NCBI RefSeq assembly: GCF_018861705.1 | Contig: NZ_JAHLEC010000021.1 | Coordinates: forward strand, 1 to 49,915 | Source of the DNA: Clostridium psychrophilum | GTDB taxonomy: Bacteria > Bacillota > Clostridia > Clostridiales > Clostridiaceae | Length of the DNA: 49,915 nt | Reading direction: 5' to 3' | The notes under the pieces: generated by a model | Databases searched by the model: none | The model's input: only the letters and a program-made list of their open reading frames with translations | What the model was told of the DNA's origin: nothing | Shown: positions 1 to 9,310 of the stretch, piece after piece | Layout of the letters: every line of letters begins with the position of its first letter | Position numbering within the stretch: position 1 is the first letter of the stretch | Position numbers and translations under genes: made by a program

Positions 1-540
<540 letters not shown>

Positions 541-570
541 TTAATAAGCCTTCTTTCGTTAAATTATTTA

Positions 571-614
571 TCTGCTTTCAAAGCTGTTGCAGCGACCCAA
601 GGAGATGATTTAAT
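571..614 (+). repeat. Solitary tail module of the TTTAA-type repeat element
   Basis: This short stretch reads as the 3' part of the repeat elements described elsewhere in the window: a piece like TCTGCTTTCAAAG, then GCTGTTGCAGCGACCCAA and GGAGATGATTTAATG. The folded head is missing. It lies in the gap between nifJ and lctD, in the same orientation as every full copy. The rest of the gap (615-743) holds no ORF. A nifJ promoter is expected there, but I could not pick one with confidence. Confidence 0.7.
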
Positions 615-743
615 GCTTAAACTCCACATTTAATGTTTACATTTATGAACCACCATAATTTTATGAAGAATTCAAGATATTACTCCTATAATATAGCATT
701 TTGCTCGTCACCCCTCAGGTATTTCAAGTCTTGTCAATCTATT

Positions 744-2141
744 TTATTCACAAACTTTTCCTGGATTTAATATATTTTTAGGATCAAACGCTAATTTTAT
801 ATTTTTCATAAGACCTACATACACAGGACCTAATTGTTCTAGCATATAAGCTTTTTTAGCAAAACCAATCCCGTGCTCTCCGGATACTAAACCTTTAAGT
901 TCCCTAGATTTGCTATACATTGCTTCAAATACTTCTGCAATTTTTTTGTCCCATACTTCATCTGTAAGATCATCCTTTAACACATACACATGTAGGTTAC
1001 CATCACCTGCATGACCAAAACTTCTTATTCTTATATCAAACTGCTTTTGAAGTTCATTAGTATAATTAATAAATTTTGCAACCATGTTTCTTGGAACTAC
1101 AACGTCACATTCATCCATATAACTTGTTGTTGCTTTAACTGCTTCAAGAAAAGCTCCTCTTGCAGACCAAACAGCTTCTTTTCTTTCATCTGTATCAGTA
1201 ATAAATACATCAAGAGCACCTTGCTCTAGGCAAATATTTGCAACGCCTTCATAATCTTTTTCTATTTCTTCTATAGTATTACCATCAAAAGTTAATAAAA
1301 GGTATGCATCTGACGAATTATCTGGGAACTTTTTACCAAGGAACTCTTCAGCTGCAAGAATAACTTCTCTTTGCATAAATTCTATTGCAGTTGGTGCTGC
1401 TTTTGATTTAACTATCAACGGAACTGTGTTTATTGCCATATCAAGGTTAGGAAAAGGTATTAATAGTGATACAGCTTTTTTAGGTAATGGTATAAGTTTT
1501 AATATTATTTTTGTTACTATAGCGAGTGTTCCCTCTGACCCACATATTAAATCTTTTATGCTATAGCCAGTAGAATTTTTAACTACTTTTCCACCAACTT
1601 CAAGTATTTCTCCACTTGGAAGCACTACTTCAAGACCTCTTATATAATCCCTCGTAACCCCATATTTAACAGCTCTCATTCCACCAGCATTTGTATTTAT
1701 ATTTCCAGCAATTGTTGCAGATTTCTCTCCTGGATCTGGTGGATAAAATAAATCAAACTCTTCAACATATTTACTTATCTCCATTAAAAGAACACCTGGC
1801 TCGAGTGTTAGCATTAAGTTTTCTTCATCGATTTCAAGTATCTTATTCATTCTAGACATATTTATCATTATTCCACCGTAGATAGGAACTGATGCTCCAA
1901 CTAGCCCTGTTCCTGATCCTCTTGCTACAACTGGGATCATATTATCAGATGCATATTTCATAATCTTTGACACTTCAGCAGTATTTAGAACTTCAACTAA
2001 TACTTCTGGCATTTTACTTATTCCACCCATTTCATCATGGCTAAAATCATCATTTATATTATCGCCTGTAAACACTCTATCTTTGCCTAATATAGAAACT
2101 AGAAATTCTATGTCCTTAGCATCAATTTTTTTATAGCTCAT
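744..2141 (-). CDS. lctD: FAD-linked lactate dehydrogenase subunit (GlcD/LctD type)
   Basis: This 465-residue flavoprotein belongs to the GlcD/vanillyl-alcohol-oxidase fold. The N-terminal FAD-binding type 4 domain (about 40-215) contains [14 protein letters not shown] and the [21 protein letters not shown] stretch. The C-terminal FAD oxidase domain contains [12 protein letters not shown] and [11 protein letters not shown]. It oxidises 2-hydroxyacids, here most likely lactate to pyruvate. Two Etf subunits stand directly upstream on the same strand, giving the order etfB-etfA-glcD. This matches lctBCD of acetogens, where the complex drives lactate oxidation with NAD+ by co-oxidising reduced ferredoxin. 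The substrate is inferred from that context; glycolate or another hydroxyacid remains possible. AAGGAGG sits 7 nt before the ATG. Confidence 0.88.
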   Translation of the reverse strand: MSYKKIDAKDIEFLVSILGKDRVFTGDNINDDFSHDEMGGISKMPEVLVEVLNTAEVSKIMKYASDNMIPVVARGSGTGLVGASVPIYGGIMINMSRMNKILEIDEENLMLTLEPGVLLMEISKYVEEFDLFYPPDPGEKSATIAGNINTNAGGMRAVKYGVTRDYIRGLEVVLPSGEILEVGGKVVKNSTGYSIKDLICGSEGTLAIVTKIILKLIPLPKKAVSLLIPFPNLDMAINTVPLIVKSKAAPTAIEFMQREVILAAEEFLGKKFPDNSSDAYLLLTFDGNTIEEIEKDYEGVANICLEQGALDVFITDTDERKEAVWSARGAFLEAVKATTSYMDECDVVVPRNMVAKFINYTNELQKQFDIRIRSFGHAGDGNLHVYVLKDDLTDEVWDKKIAEVFEAMYSKSRELKGLVSGEHGIGFAKKAYMLEQLGPVYVGLMKNIKLAFDPKNILNPGKVCE

Positions 2142-2160
2142 AAAATTGCCTCCTTGATTA

Positions 2161-2283
2161 CTTATTTAGTGTAAGTACTAACCTAGTTAGTGAACACTCC
2201 CTATTTATTTTGGTCACAAACTTATTTGGTGAACTCCTAATTTTTCTTAGTGAACTCCCAACCTATTTAGTGAACCGCTACAT
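2161..2283. repeat. Degenerate ~20-bp tandem repeat between lctC and lctD
   Basis: About six imperfect copies of a roughly 20-bp unit follow one another, with the core TATTTAGTGAAC (variants TAGTTAGTGAAC, TATTTGGTGAAC, TTCTTAGTGAAC). They fill the 154-nt space between two genes of one operon. Read on the coding strand the core is GTTCACTAAATA. No ORF or clear hairpin is present. The function is unknown. Confidence 0.6.
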
Positions 2284-2295
2284 TATCTTTTCTTA

Positions 2296-3504
2296 TTAAC
2301 GAACACAATATTCTGCACCAAAGTTTTTGATGTCATCAATTAATTGAGGAACTATTTCATATATATCTCCTACTATTCCATAATGAGCTACATTGAATAT
2401 AGATGCATTTGGATCTTTATTTGCTGCAAATATACGCTCCGAACCATTCATTCCAGCTGTAAATTGAACTGCGCCAGAAATTCCAAGAGCTATTATGAGT
2501 TTTGGTTTAACTGTTCTGCCTGAAAGACCAATTTGTTTTTTAGCATCAATCCAACCCGCTTCAATTGTTGGTCTTGTACCTGCTACTTGAGCATCAAGAA
2601 GATCAGCAAGTTCTTGAATCATAGCAAGGTCTTTTTCTGATTTTAAAGCCCTACCAACTGCAATTATTACCTCAGCATCTGATATATTTTCTTCAACTTC
2701 TTTTTTAGTAACTTTTAGTACTTCTATATTCGATTTAAGTTTTGCTCTATCCATTTCACAAATTGTAATTTTACCTTTTGCCTCACATAATTTTTCAGGA
2801 GCATTCATAACCTTATATCTTACTGTTGACATCTGTGGTCTATTATTAGGACATATTATTTGAGCCATAATATTACCACCAAAAGCAGGTCTTATCTGTA
2901 CTAAGTCTGTATTTTCTTTCATTTTAAGTATTGTGCAATCAGCAGTAAGTCCTGTTCTAAATCTTGCAGCAACTCTAGGAGCAAGTGATCTACCAATAGT
3001 TGTAGCTCCAACAAGTAATGATGATGGTTTTACCTTATTTACAAAATCCTCAAATGCTGCCGTATAAGGTTCTATTCTAAAATCTTTTAGTTCTTCGTAA
3101 TCGTATACAAAAACCTCATCCACTCCATAACTAAGTAATTCTTTTGCTTTTTCCTTTATATTATAACCAATGAATACACAATAAACTGGGAAATTAACAA
3201 CTTTTGCAAGCTCTCTAGCTTTTCCAATAAGTTCAAATGTTACAGGATGTATAACCCCTTCAACATGATCAACATATACACCTATACCTTTCCATAAGCT
3301 CTTATCAACTTGTTTTTCCTTTGTTTCAATAAATTCCATTACACCAGTTGGGCCCTTTTTAACGCATACCTTACACATTTTACAGCCTGCATTAACTTCG
3401 ATTTTTCCATTATTGTATTCAATAGCACCAAAAGGGCAAATCTTTATTAACTCTTGAACATTTGTTTCATTTACTTTCTCTTGATTACAAATTAATTTAC
3501 TCAT
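2296..3504 (-). CDS. lctC: Electron transfer flavoprotein alpha subunit with N-terminal [4Fe-4S] domain (LctC)
   Basis: A 402-residue EtfA. Residues 1-60 form a ferredoxin-like extension with cysteines at 23 (in ICPFGAI) and at 41, 44 and 47 (CKMCKVC), enough for one [4Fe-4S] cluster. The Etf alpha N-terminal domain follows. The C-terminal FAD domain shows SGRTVKPKLIIALGISGAVQ and PNASIFNVAHYGIVGD, which binds the FAD that shuttles electrons to the dehydrogenase. An iron-sulfur extension on EtfA is typical of bifurcating lactate dehydrogenase complexes. It lies 17 nt after lctB and 154 nt before lctD on the same strand. The start has AAGGGTGG 8 nt upstream. Confidence 0.9.
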   Translation of the reverse strand: MSKLICNQEKVNETNVQELIKICPFGAIEYNNGKIEVNAGCKMCKVCVKKGPTGVMEFIETKEKQVDKSLWKGIGVYVDHVEGVIHPVTFELIGKARELAKVVNFPVYCVFIGYNIKEKAKELLSYGVDEVFVYDYEELKDFRIEPYTAAFEDFVNKVKPSSLLVGATTIGRSLAPRVAARFRTGLTADCTILKMKENTDLVQIRPAFGGNIMAQIICPNNRPQMSTVRYKVMNAPEKLCEAKGKITICEMDRAKLKSNIEVLKVTKKEVEENISDAEVIIAVGRALKSEKDLAMIQELADLLDAQVAGTRPTIEAGWIDAKKQIGLSGRTVKPKLIIALGISGAVQFTAGMNGSERIFAANKDPNASIFNVAHYGIVGDIYEIVPQLIDDIKNFGAEYCVR

Positions 3505-3521
3505 TAGAATTCCACCCTTCT

Positions 3522-4310
3522 TTATACAAATTTTAATTCTTTAAGTTTTGATGCTATTTTTGAACTAAGTTGTGCTCCAGTACCTGTCCATGTTTCACGA
3601 TCATTGTTTACAGATGGTGGAAATATTCTCTCAACTTGAGTTGGTGAACCGTTAAGTCCATATTTTTTTTCATTCTTATCTTCAAAATCATTTAATGTTA
3701 TCATTTTTATATCTCTATCTTTTGTAGCTAGTTTCTTCCTATAAGAAGGAAGTCTTGGTTGATATATGTCTTTATCTACAGTTAGAAGACATGGGAATTG
3801 AACCTCGGCTACTTCTATAGTATCTGCCATATCCATTTCTACTACAATTGATTTTTCTTTTAATTCTATTATTTTTAAAACGTTTGCAATGTGAGGAATA
3901 CCTAAATATTCTGCCATTTCTGGTCCTACTTGAGCAGTGTCACCATCAATTGTTTGCTTTCCACATAATATAAGATCAAAATCGCCCATTTTCCTTACTC
4001 CCTGCGAAATTGTATAGGATGTAGCTAGAACATCAGCGCCTGCGAACTTTCTATCAGAAATTAATGCTCCCTCGTCTGCACCCATCATATAAGCTTCCCG
4101 AATTACATCCTTTGCTTGAGGTGGCCCCATAGTAATAACCTTTATTAATCCGCCTTGTTGTTCCTTAATTTTAAGAGCTGTTTCTAATGCAAACAAGTCA
4201 AAAGGATTCATTTTGGAATCTACACCGTCTCTTTTTAAAACGCCTGTAACTGGATCTACTTCAACTTTTGAAGTTCCTGGAACTTGTTTTATACAAACTA
4301 ATATTTCCAT
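3522..4310 (-). CDS. lctB: Electron transfer flavoprotein beta subunit (LctB)
   Basis: A 262-residue EtfB, the usual length. It starts [20 protein letters not shown] and carries the Etf beta signature region [20 protein letters not shown]. The stretch [19 protein letters not shown] lies in the nucleotide-binding part. In bifurcating Etf complexes this subunit holds the FAD where electrons split between ferredoxin and NAD. It is the first gene of the operon lctB-lctC-lctD, and its promoter region carries a strong palindromic operator. AGGAGGAAG lies just before the ATG. Confidence 0.92.
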   Translation of the reverse strand: MEILVCIKQVPGTSKVEVDPVTGVLKRDGVDSKMNPFDLFALETALKIKEQQGGLIKVITMGPPQAKDVIREAYMMGADEGALISDRKFAGADVLATSYTISQGVRKMGDFDLILCGKQTIDGDTAQVGPEMAEYLGIPHIANVLKIIELKEKSIVVEMDMADTIEVAEVQFPCLLTVDKDIYQPRLPSYRKKLATKDRDIKMITLNDFEDKNEKKYGLNGSPTQVERIFPPSVNNDRETWTGTGAQLSSKIASKLKELKFV

Positions 4311-4331
4311 ATATATCTTCCTCCTATATTT

Positions 4332-4378
4332 TGTATAGAAATTATAAACATTATTTCAATGGTCAGATGGTCTGACCA
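4332..4378 (-). promoter_or_regulatory. lct operon promoter with FadR/LldR-type GntR operator
   Basis: At 4360-4378 TGGTCAGA and TCTGACCA form a perfect inverted repeat around TGG. Inside it, 4368-4378 is TGGTCTGACCA, the classic TGGTnnGACCA half-site pair of the FadR subfamily of GntR regulators (PdhR, LldR, LctR). On the minus strand it overlaps or sits just upstream of a candidate -35 (TTGAAA) and a weaker -10 (TATACA) 16 bp further on. A lactate-responsive repressor is therefore likely. Its gene is not in this window. Confidence 0.7.
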
Positions 4379-4514
4379 CTTTGTAGTTTCATAATAACAT
4401 ACTATTTAGAATATTTCTATAACATTTTGAATATTTATATAAATTTGTGAAAAAGTTTACATGTATATATGAATTTTATATATTAAGAGGTGTTACAATT
4501 ATTTTATATATTTT

Positions 4515-4668
4515 TTTAACAACATTTTGGAAGCTTCATTTCTGCCATATTCTGTGAGTGGCAGTTGTTTAGCTTAGGGAAATTGATTTGGTAGAAGTCT
4601 AAATCTGCTTCCAAAGTTGTCAATGCATCTTTTTCAAAGCTGTTGCATCGACCCCGGAGATGATTTAA
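4515..4668 (+). mobile_element. Repeat element, family A copy 1 (head plus tail)
   Basis: The head begins AACAACATTTTGGAAGC at 4518 and ends GCTTCCAAAGTTGT at 4620, so its ends form an inverted repeat. Inside is an imperfect CTGCCA/TGGCAG hairpin. The tail holds CATCTTTTTCAAAGCTG, then GACCCCGGAGATGATTTAA. TTTAA stands at both borders. The copy lies in the 430-bp space between lctB and the phosphoesterase gene, which otherwise holds the lct promoter and AT-rich sequence with no ORF. It is the most diverged of the A copies. Confidence 0.75.
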
Positions 4669-4740
4669 TGCGTATTAACCAACAATTAAGCATATTAATA
4701 ATAAAGGCAATTTTTTATAGATAAAGAAAGGAATGATTTT

Positions 4741-6162
4741 ATGAAAATACAAAAGGCTCCTAATGAATCTAAAAATAACTTTGAAAATAAATATATTTTT
4801 AATATTATTTTAAGCAAAAATAAAATTCCAATAAATTTAACAGGCCTCACAATATCTCTTTTAATTTTAAAATTGGGTTCAGAGATAGTAATAGATTCCG
4901 CTCATATTGTAATAACTGATGCCATACATGGAAAAATAACAATAACATTATCTGATTTGAATATTTTATCAATTGGTAATTGTAAGACACAAATATTATT
5001 AATAAATAATAAAAACAAGAAAATAAAGTTCCCCGAATTTACGATTAACTCAATAATAAACAATACTATAAAACAAAAAGATGTCATTTCACAAGTTGAT
5101 GTATCGCACCACTGTGAACATAATCATATAAAAAATGTACAAAGGAAAGTTGTTGACACTAGTACAAATAATACAATACAATTTGCTTTCGTAACGGATC
5201 TTCACGCTGATGATTACAAAAATTATTATGATCAAATTGTAAAACACTTAAACGCTGTTATAAATATTGAAAGTTACGGAATATTAGATTTTATTGCTAT
5301 AGGTGGCGATATACATTCTGGTGTTTATAAAAACAAAGGAAATCCTAAAAGTAAACTAAGTGAAATCGCAAAAATATTAAGAGTATCCAAAACACCTGTA
5401 TTTGTACTTCACGGTAACCATGATGATAATAGTTATACTGTTGTTTCACCTAAAAATCCTGTTTTATCTAATCTTATTACTAAAAAAGAATGGTTTAATC
5501 GAATGATAAAACCTTTTATGAATGGAGAAATACATGATTCTAAGGATAATATGAGTCTTTATTATTATAAAGATTTTTATGACAAAAAAATCAGAGTAAT
5601 ATGCCTTGATTCAACAGACTATCCAATAATAAAGAATAAAGATAACACTGTAAAATGGTGTGGCCAAAATTTTTATGGATTTGGATCAAGGCAAGTTTTA
5701 TGGTTACAATCTGAAGCTCTTAATACACTAGATAAAAATGATTGGTCAGTTATAATATTATCTCATATGGCTACAAGGGATAAAGATTTGATGTATAACG
5801 GTTCTAATCCATATAATGGTACTCTTGTTGAGGGAGTATTGAAATCATTTATGAACGGTGACGAATTTTCAGCAACCACTTCAGGAGATTATGGTCTATC
5901 AGTAAATGCCAACTTTAAAAGCCAAGGTCCAAGAAAAATACTATGTTACGTCTATGGGCACACGCATACTGACAATATTAATAAGCCTGTTGATTTGGGA
6001 TGGAATTTTATAAATACTGCTTCTTGCTATAGTTCAGGCATTAAAGAAAGAACTTTAGGTACAAATAAAGAAGATTTGTGGGATGTTATCGTTGCAGATA
6101 AAATCACTGGCGTTATCGATTGTTTTAGATATGGATATGGCGTTGATAGACATATCTTGTAA
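4741..6162 (+). CDS. Metallophosphoesterase with N-terminal phage BppU-like domain
   Basis: A 473-residue protein of two parts. Residues 1-110 look like the N-terminal domain of phage baseplate upper proteins (BppU), a beta-rich structure. After a linker rich in His and Asn, residues 145-460 form a calcineurin-like phosphoesterase. The metal-binding motifs are all present: FVTDLHADD, GGDIHSG, HGNHDDN, LSHMATRD and YGHTHTDN. The catalytic centre therefore looks intact and would hold two metal ions. The substrate is unknown; phosphodiesters of nucleotides, phospholipids or teichoic acid are all possible. No signal peptide is seen. AAAGGA precedes the ATG. The only link to phage is the N-terminal domain: no other phage gene is nearby. 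Confidence 0.75.
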   Translation: MKIQKAPNESKNNFENKYIFNIILSKNKIPINLTGLTISLLILKLGSEIVIDSAHIVITDAIHGKITITLSDLNILSIGNCKTQILLINNKNKKIKFPEFTINSIINNTIKQKDVISQVDVSHHCEHNHIKNVQRKVVDTSTNNTIQFAFVTDLHADDYKNYYDQIVKHLNAVINIESYGILDFIAIGGDIHSGVYKNKGNPKSKLSEIAKILRVSKTPVFVLHGNHDDNSYTVVSPKNPVLSNLITKKEWFNRMIKPFMNGEIHDSKDNMSLYYYKDFYDKKIRVICLDSTDYPIIKNKDNTVKWCGQNFYGFGSRQVLWLQSEALNTLDKNDWSVIILSHMATRDKDLMYNGSNPYNGTLVEGVLKSFMNGDEFSATTSGDYGLSVNANFKSQGPRKILCYVYGHTHTDNINKPVDLGWNFINTASCYSSGIKERTLGTNKEDLWDVIVADKITGVIDCFRYGYGVDRHIL

Positions 6163-6188
6163 TTTATAATAAAACCAAAACATATAAA

Positions 6189-6240
6189 AAAATACTTGTA
6201 GCTAAACACGTAAAATGTTTATCTAACAAGTATTTTTTTA
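6189..6240. terminator. Bidirectional intrinsic terminator
   Basis: AATACTTGT (6191-6199) pairs with ACAAGTATT (6226-6234), with an inner TAAACA/TGTTTA stem. T-runs flank the hairpin on both strands. It ends the phosphoesterase gene and could also stop transcription from the minus-strand DUF3231 gene. Confidence 0.85.
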
Positions 6241-6279
6241 TTATTAATGATTTTTTTAAACAATAATTTCTTTGAAATC

Positions 6280-6318
6280 ACTTATTTCAGCAACAGCGAG
6301 TGTTGCATTATCAAGAAC
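6280..6318 (-). pseudogene. Fragment resembling the conserved core of the DUF1646 transporter gene
   Basis: Read on the minus strand, these 39 bp encode VLDNATLAVAEIS. The intact DUF1646 transporter at 7880-8911 has VLDNATLAAAEIS, encoded at 8078-8116. By eye 34 of the 39 bases agree, and similarity stops on both sides. The fragment sits in a minus-strand reading frame of 60 codons (6256-6438) that overlaps the 3' end of the DUF3231 gene and has no ribosome binding site. It looks like a scrap left by duplication or recombination rather than a gene. Confidence 0.45.
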
Positions 6319-6386
6319 CATTCTTGATTTGGCATTTATATAAAATCCATTAGGATAATCTTTAAACATTTTAAAGTATTCTGCTT

Positions 6387-7394
6387 TTATTTTGTAAGTT
6401 GATTTCTGTCTTCCATTTGAGGGGGCTCTTCCATCCACTTATGTATAATCATTAGTTTTCCACCTTTTTTTGCATAATCAAATGTATCCTTTGCAATAAT
6501 TGCAAGTTTAGTATGTAAATCACTTCTCATACTAAAGGATGTACCTAAAGCATTGTAACCTATTGAAGAGCTAGACACTAAACTTGTTATATACATCATA
6601 AGTTTATCAGAAAAAGGTGTCTCAGTTGAATCTGTAGCTCTACCTGCCCATGTACTCGGAGGCTGAATATCACTTTGTAATAATACATTACTTAAATTAG
6701 TAATAATCTTTTTTGCTAATTCTTTACCTTCTATGAAATATTCTTTAACTTCACTTTCCGCTGCAACTTGTGCAAACCCTGTCATCAACTGCATACCAAA
6801 AATGTTATCTTCAATAGCTTCATTAATAAAACCAACTTCAATTGTATTTAATGCACGTTTATCAGCAAAAATATTATGGCCACTCATGTAATTTTTATCT
6901 TCAATAAATTCTATTTTTTGGGGCACAGTTACATACGGTGGCTTTGCAAGCACTCCTTTTTCTAATAGATAGTTTGTTGTCATAACATAATACTTATCAG
7001 AAAGATCATAATTATGCTTTAATATATCATGAGCTTCTTTTGTAAATGACATAGCTGAAAATACTGCAGAATGACCAAAATTTAATTTCATCATTTGGCG
7101 AAGGAACATTATATTAAAAATGTCATCAAATAGAGGAGGTGCTTCTTTTACCACGTCACGTTCATCAAATCCCATTGGAATAACTGCTTTCTCATTATTA
7201 AATACATTCACAATTTCATTCAGTATATTTTGTCCTTGAGGAATATAGGTACTTAATATGTTTTGAGCCTCTTTATCAATAGTTTTATCTTTAAACAAAT
7301 CAAATATTATTAACCTTGCTGACTTTGATATATAAGTCATCCATAATGTACCTAATTCTGATGAAGTTAATTGTATTTTCGCTTCTGTAGTCAT
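6387..7394 (-). CDS. DUF3231 family ferritin-like protein, two tandem domains
   Basis: A 335-residue protein of the DUF3231 family, found in Bacillus and Clostridium and related to the CotF type of spore coat protein. Two helical repeats of about 165 residues can be seen. The first contains LGTLWMTYISKSARLIIFDLF and the second VGFINEAIEDNIFGMQLMTGF, and both end in a helix-turn region. The C-terminus KKGGKLMIIHKWMEEPPQ is the family hallmark. The function is not established; a role in spores or stress is plausible. AAGAAGGG precedes the ATG. Upstream (7432-7464) is an AT-rich inverted repeat with AATAAGAAT and ATTCTTAT arms that could be an operator. Confidence 0.8.
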   Translation of the reverse strand: MTTEAKIQLTSSELGTLWMTYISKSARLIIFDLFKDKTIDKEAQNILSTYIPQGQNILNEIVNVFNNEKAVIPMGFDERDVVKEAPPLFDDIFNIMFLRQMMKLNFGHSAVFSAMSFTKEAHDILKHNYDLSDKYYVMTTNYLLEKGVLAKPPYVTVPQKIEFIEDKNYMSGHNIFADKRALNTIEVGFINEAIEDNIFGMQLMTGFAQVAAESEVKEYFIEGKELAKKIITNLSNVLLQSDIQPPSTWAGRATDSTETPFSDKLMMYITSLVSSSSIGYNALGTSFSMRSDLHTKLAIIAKDTFDYAKKGGKLMIIHKWMEEPPQMEDRNQLTK

Positions 7395-7879
7395 ATAAAC
7401 CCTTCTTTCTATTAAAATTTATAATATGATATTAATAAGAATATATATATATATAATTCTTATATTAGAGAGTTTGAATGTCTAAATTTTGATGTTCTCA
7501 ATTAATCATTATGCTTTAATTTGTCTTACATTATTATGCTTTAATTTGTCTTACATTATACTGTTATATGATATTTTCATAAATAACTCACATTTTTGCT
7601 ATTATGTTTGGTGTATTTACTAAGACGTTTATGTATCTTCTATAAATATAAAAACCACGAATGAATATAAATAACTCCATAATATTAATTTGTATAACCC
7701 AAAATATACGTATACCATCCAGTAAAATATTGATATAATAACATATATGAAGTTGTTACTATTGTTAATTCAAATAGATTATAAGTTCTAACTAATCCGA
7801 ATATTTGAGTAGGTTATGCCCATAATGTCATTTCGATTCCCCCAGTATTAAGGAAAAGAGCCTTAAAAATGGAAAACAC
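7395..7879. other. 485-bp intergenic region
   Basis: There is no ORF or convincing RNA gene here. It holds the start region and AT-rich palindrome of the DUF3231 gene (7432-7464) and a 25-bp direct repeat (7508-7557). The remainder is AT-rich sequence downstream of the DUF1646 gene, in which I see no clear terminator. Confidence 0.5.
7508..7557. repeat. Perfect 25-bp direct repeat, two copies
   Basis: The unit ATTATGCTTTAATTTGTCTT plus ACATT occurs twice head to tail with no mismatch (7508-7532 and 7533-7557). It looks like a recent small tandem duplication in non-coding DNA. Confidence 0.85.
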
Positions 7880-8911
7880 TTATATTACGAATAAAATGAA
7901 ATAGTATATGAGCATAATAGCAACTCCAAGAGGAAGTCCTAGCTTCATCCATTCTTTACTTTTGATTTTTAATTTTCCAGAGGAAATAATATTTGGAATG
8001 TTACCTGGAATCATCATTCCTCCACTAACAAGTAATCCAATTAACACAGCTTTAACTTGCGTCAAAGACATTTTGGAACTTATTTCAGCCGCAGCGAGTG
8101 TTGCGTTATCTAGCACTGCTGAAGACATATTAACCCAATATAAATAACGAGTATCAAGAGGTACTATATAAGCTTCAATTATTGGTTTAAAGCCCTCTCC
8201 AAGTAATTCTAGTGCAATAATGAACATAAAAATTTTAATAGCTCTTATGAGGATTATATTATTTGACTCTTCTATATCATTTTCATCTACACTCTTTGTG
8301 TCAATTTTTTCTTCTTTACCATACCATGCTCCAATAATTCCAAGAACCAATATACCAGGTATAATATAAATAGCAAAGTTCTCAAAAAGATACCAGAAAT
8401 CTACATTGAGCTTAGATACCACAATTGTAGATAGTGGTTCACCTATTGGCGTTAATATTGCCCCAAGCCCAATTGAAAAACATGAAACTATATTAATATT
8501 TATTTTGTTTTTTCTACTCACTGGTAATATGCTAACTATTTCTACCAGAAGAAGGGCAGCAATAATTGCAGTTATAATACTTGATAAAAGCCCTATAATT
8601 ACTACTAATAAAAATATAAAAAGTTTTAACGGAACACGTTTTAGAATATGTGTTAATCCTCTTTTTATATGACTAGTAATTGCTTTAAACAAAAATCCAC
8701 CTAATAATACTGCAAAAGTTATTATATACATAAATTTATTTTCGAGTATATATAAGAAAAGTTCTTTATTTAAAACTCCTGAAGTAATAGCTGCTAACAC
8801 CCCTACCGTAAATAGAAAAAACTCAAGGTTTCTTTCTACTTTCTTAGATATAATTGGTAACACAAAAGTTATTGCTAAAAGTAAAATTAATATGTATAAA
8901 ATTATTATCAC
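7880..8911 (-). CDS. DUF1646 family membrane transporter (probable Na+ export)
   Basis: A 343-residue protein with about ten hydrophobic segments, belonging to DUF1646 in the ion transporter superfamily. The conserved reentrant motifs GLGAILTPIGEPLSTIVVS and VLDNATLAAAEIS are both present. Genes of this family are often controlled by the Na+-I riboswitch (formerly the DUF1646 RNA motif), which argues for sodium handling, and a matching leader stands upstream here. It is the second gene after a 44-codon membrane ORF. The start is unusual: the only candidate near the AAGGGAG is a GTG that overlaps it, so a rarer start codon (ATA or ATT) a few bases downstream cannot be ruled out. Confidence 0.8.
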   Translation of the reverse strand: MIIILYILILLLAITFVLPIISKKVERNLEFFLFTVGVLAAITSGVLNKELFLYILENKFMYIITFAVLLGGFLFKAITSHIKRGLTHILKRVPLKLFIFLLVVIIGLLSSIITAIIAALLLVEIVSILPVSRKNKININIVSCFSIGLGAILTPIGEPLSTIVVSKLNVDFWYLFENFAIYIIPGILVLGIIGAWYGKEEKIDTKSVDENDIEESNNIILIRAIKIFMFIIALELLGEGFKPIIEAYIVPLDTRYLYWVNMSSAVLDNATLAAAEISSKMSLTQVKAVLIGLLVSGGMMIPGNIPNIISSGKLKIKSKEWMKLGLPLGVAIMLIYYFILFVI

Positions 8912-8959
8912 TCCCTTATTATTATCTATTCCCTAATGTTCTTGTACTTAACAGTAATC

Positions 8960-9094
8960 CTACCTTTTATTTAGTTCTTCTTGTCTTTTTTCTTTTTTCT
9001 TTTTCAAATTTTGAGGTAGTCTAAAGTTAATATAAACAAATCCTATAAACATTACTGAAACAATAATAATTATAAGTATATTTAAAGAATTCAT
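8960..9094 (-). CDS. 44-residue single-span membrane protein in the Na+ riboswitch operon
   Basis: A perfect GGAGGTGAT stands 4 nt before an ATG at 9094. The frame encodes 44 residues: MNSLNILIIIIVSVMFIGFV forms one membrane helix, and a strongly basic tail follows (LKKKKEKRQEELNKR). It stops at 8960, about 48 nt before the DUF1646 gene, and lies directly behind the riboswitch terminator. The two genes should be co-transcribed. It may be a small accessory subunit of the transporter. I know no named family for it. Confidence 0.7.
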   Translation of the reverse strand: MNSLNILIIIIVSVMFIGFVYINFRLPQNLKKKKEKRQEELNKR

Positions 9095-9144
9095 ATTATC
9101 ACCTCCAATAATTGTTAATATATGTTATTTCCCATTTGACAATC

Positions 9145-9256
9145 AAAAAATAAAAAAGCAGGGAACTCAATATAAGAGTTTCCCACCCTAGAAACAAAAT
9201 TCTCAGAATCAAACTAAATTTCAGTTTGTCCAACCGCTAAAAAATATTAGATTATA
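9145..9256 (-). ncRNA. Probable Na+-I riboswitch (DUF1646 motif) with terminator
   Basis: The transcript leader contains several small stems, including CAAACT/AGTTTG and a GAGAA/TTTC region, then the block CTAGGGTGGGAAAC. It ends in a strong intrinsic terminator: GGGAAACTC (rc of 9176-9184) pairs with GAGTTCCC, followed by a long U-rich run (9145-9160). The 3' part of the conserved block is also the 5' arm of the terminator, as expected of an ON/OFF switch. The class is assigned mainly from context, because DUF1646 leaders are the founding members of the Na+-I riboswitch. I did not verify its consensus base by base. Confidence 0.65.
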
Positions 9257-9262
9257 GAGTAT

Positions 9263-9291
9263 ATTATACTATATTGTTCTCCTTAACTCAA
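9263..9291 (-). promoter_or_regulatory. Promoter of the riboswitch-DUF1646 operon
   Basis: On the minus strand the -35 is TTGAGT (9286-9291) and the -10 is TATAAT (9263-9268), with an exact 17-bp spacer. Transcription should start near 9256, just ahead of the structured leader. Confidence 0.8.
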
Positions 9292-9310
9292 GTTTTATAA
9301 TCAATATATA

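Noticed and set aside
4741-6162. Prophage region
   Set aside because: Only one domain of one protein resembles phage; there is no integrase, capsid, terminase or attachment site nearby.
6256-6438. Intact 60-codon minus-strand gene
   Set aside because: It overlaps the DUF3231 gene, lacks a ribosome binding site, and only a 13-residue stretch looks like protein. Kept only as a gene fragment.
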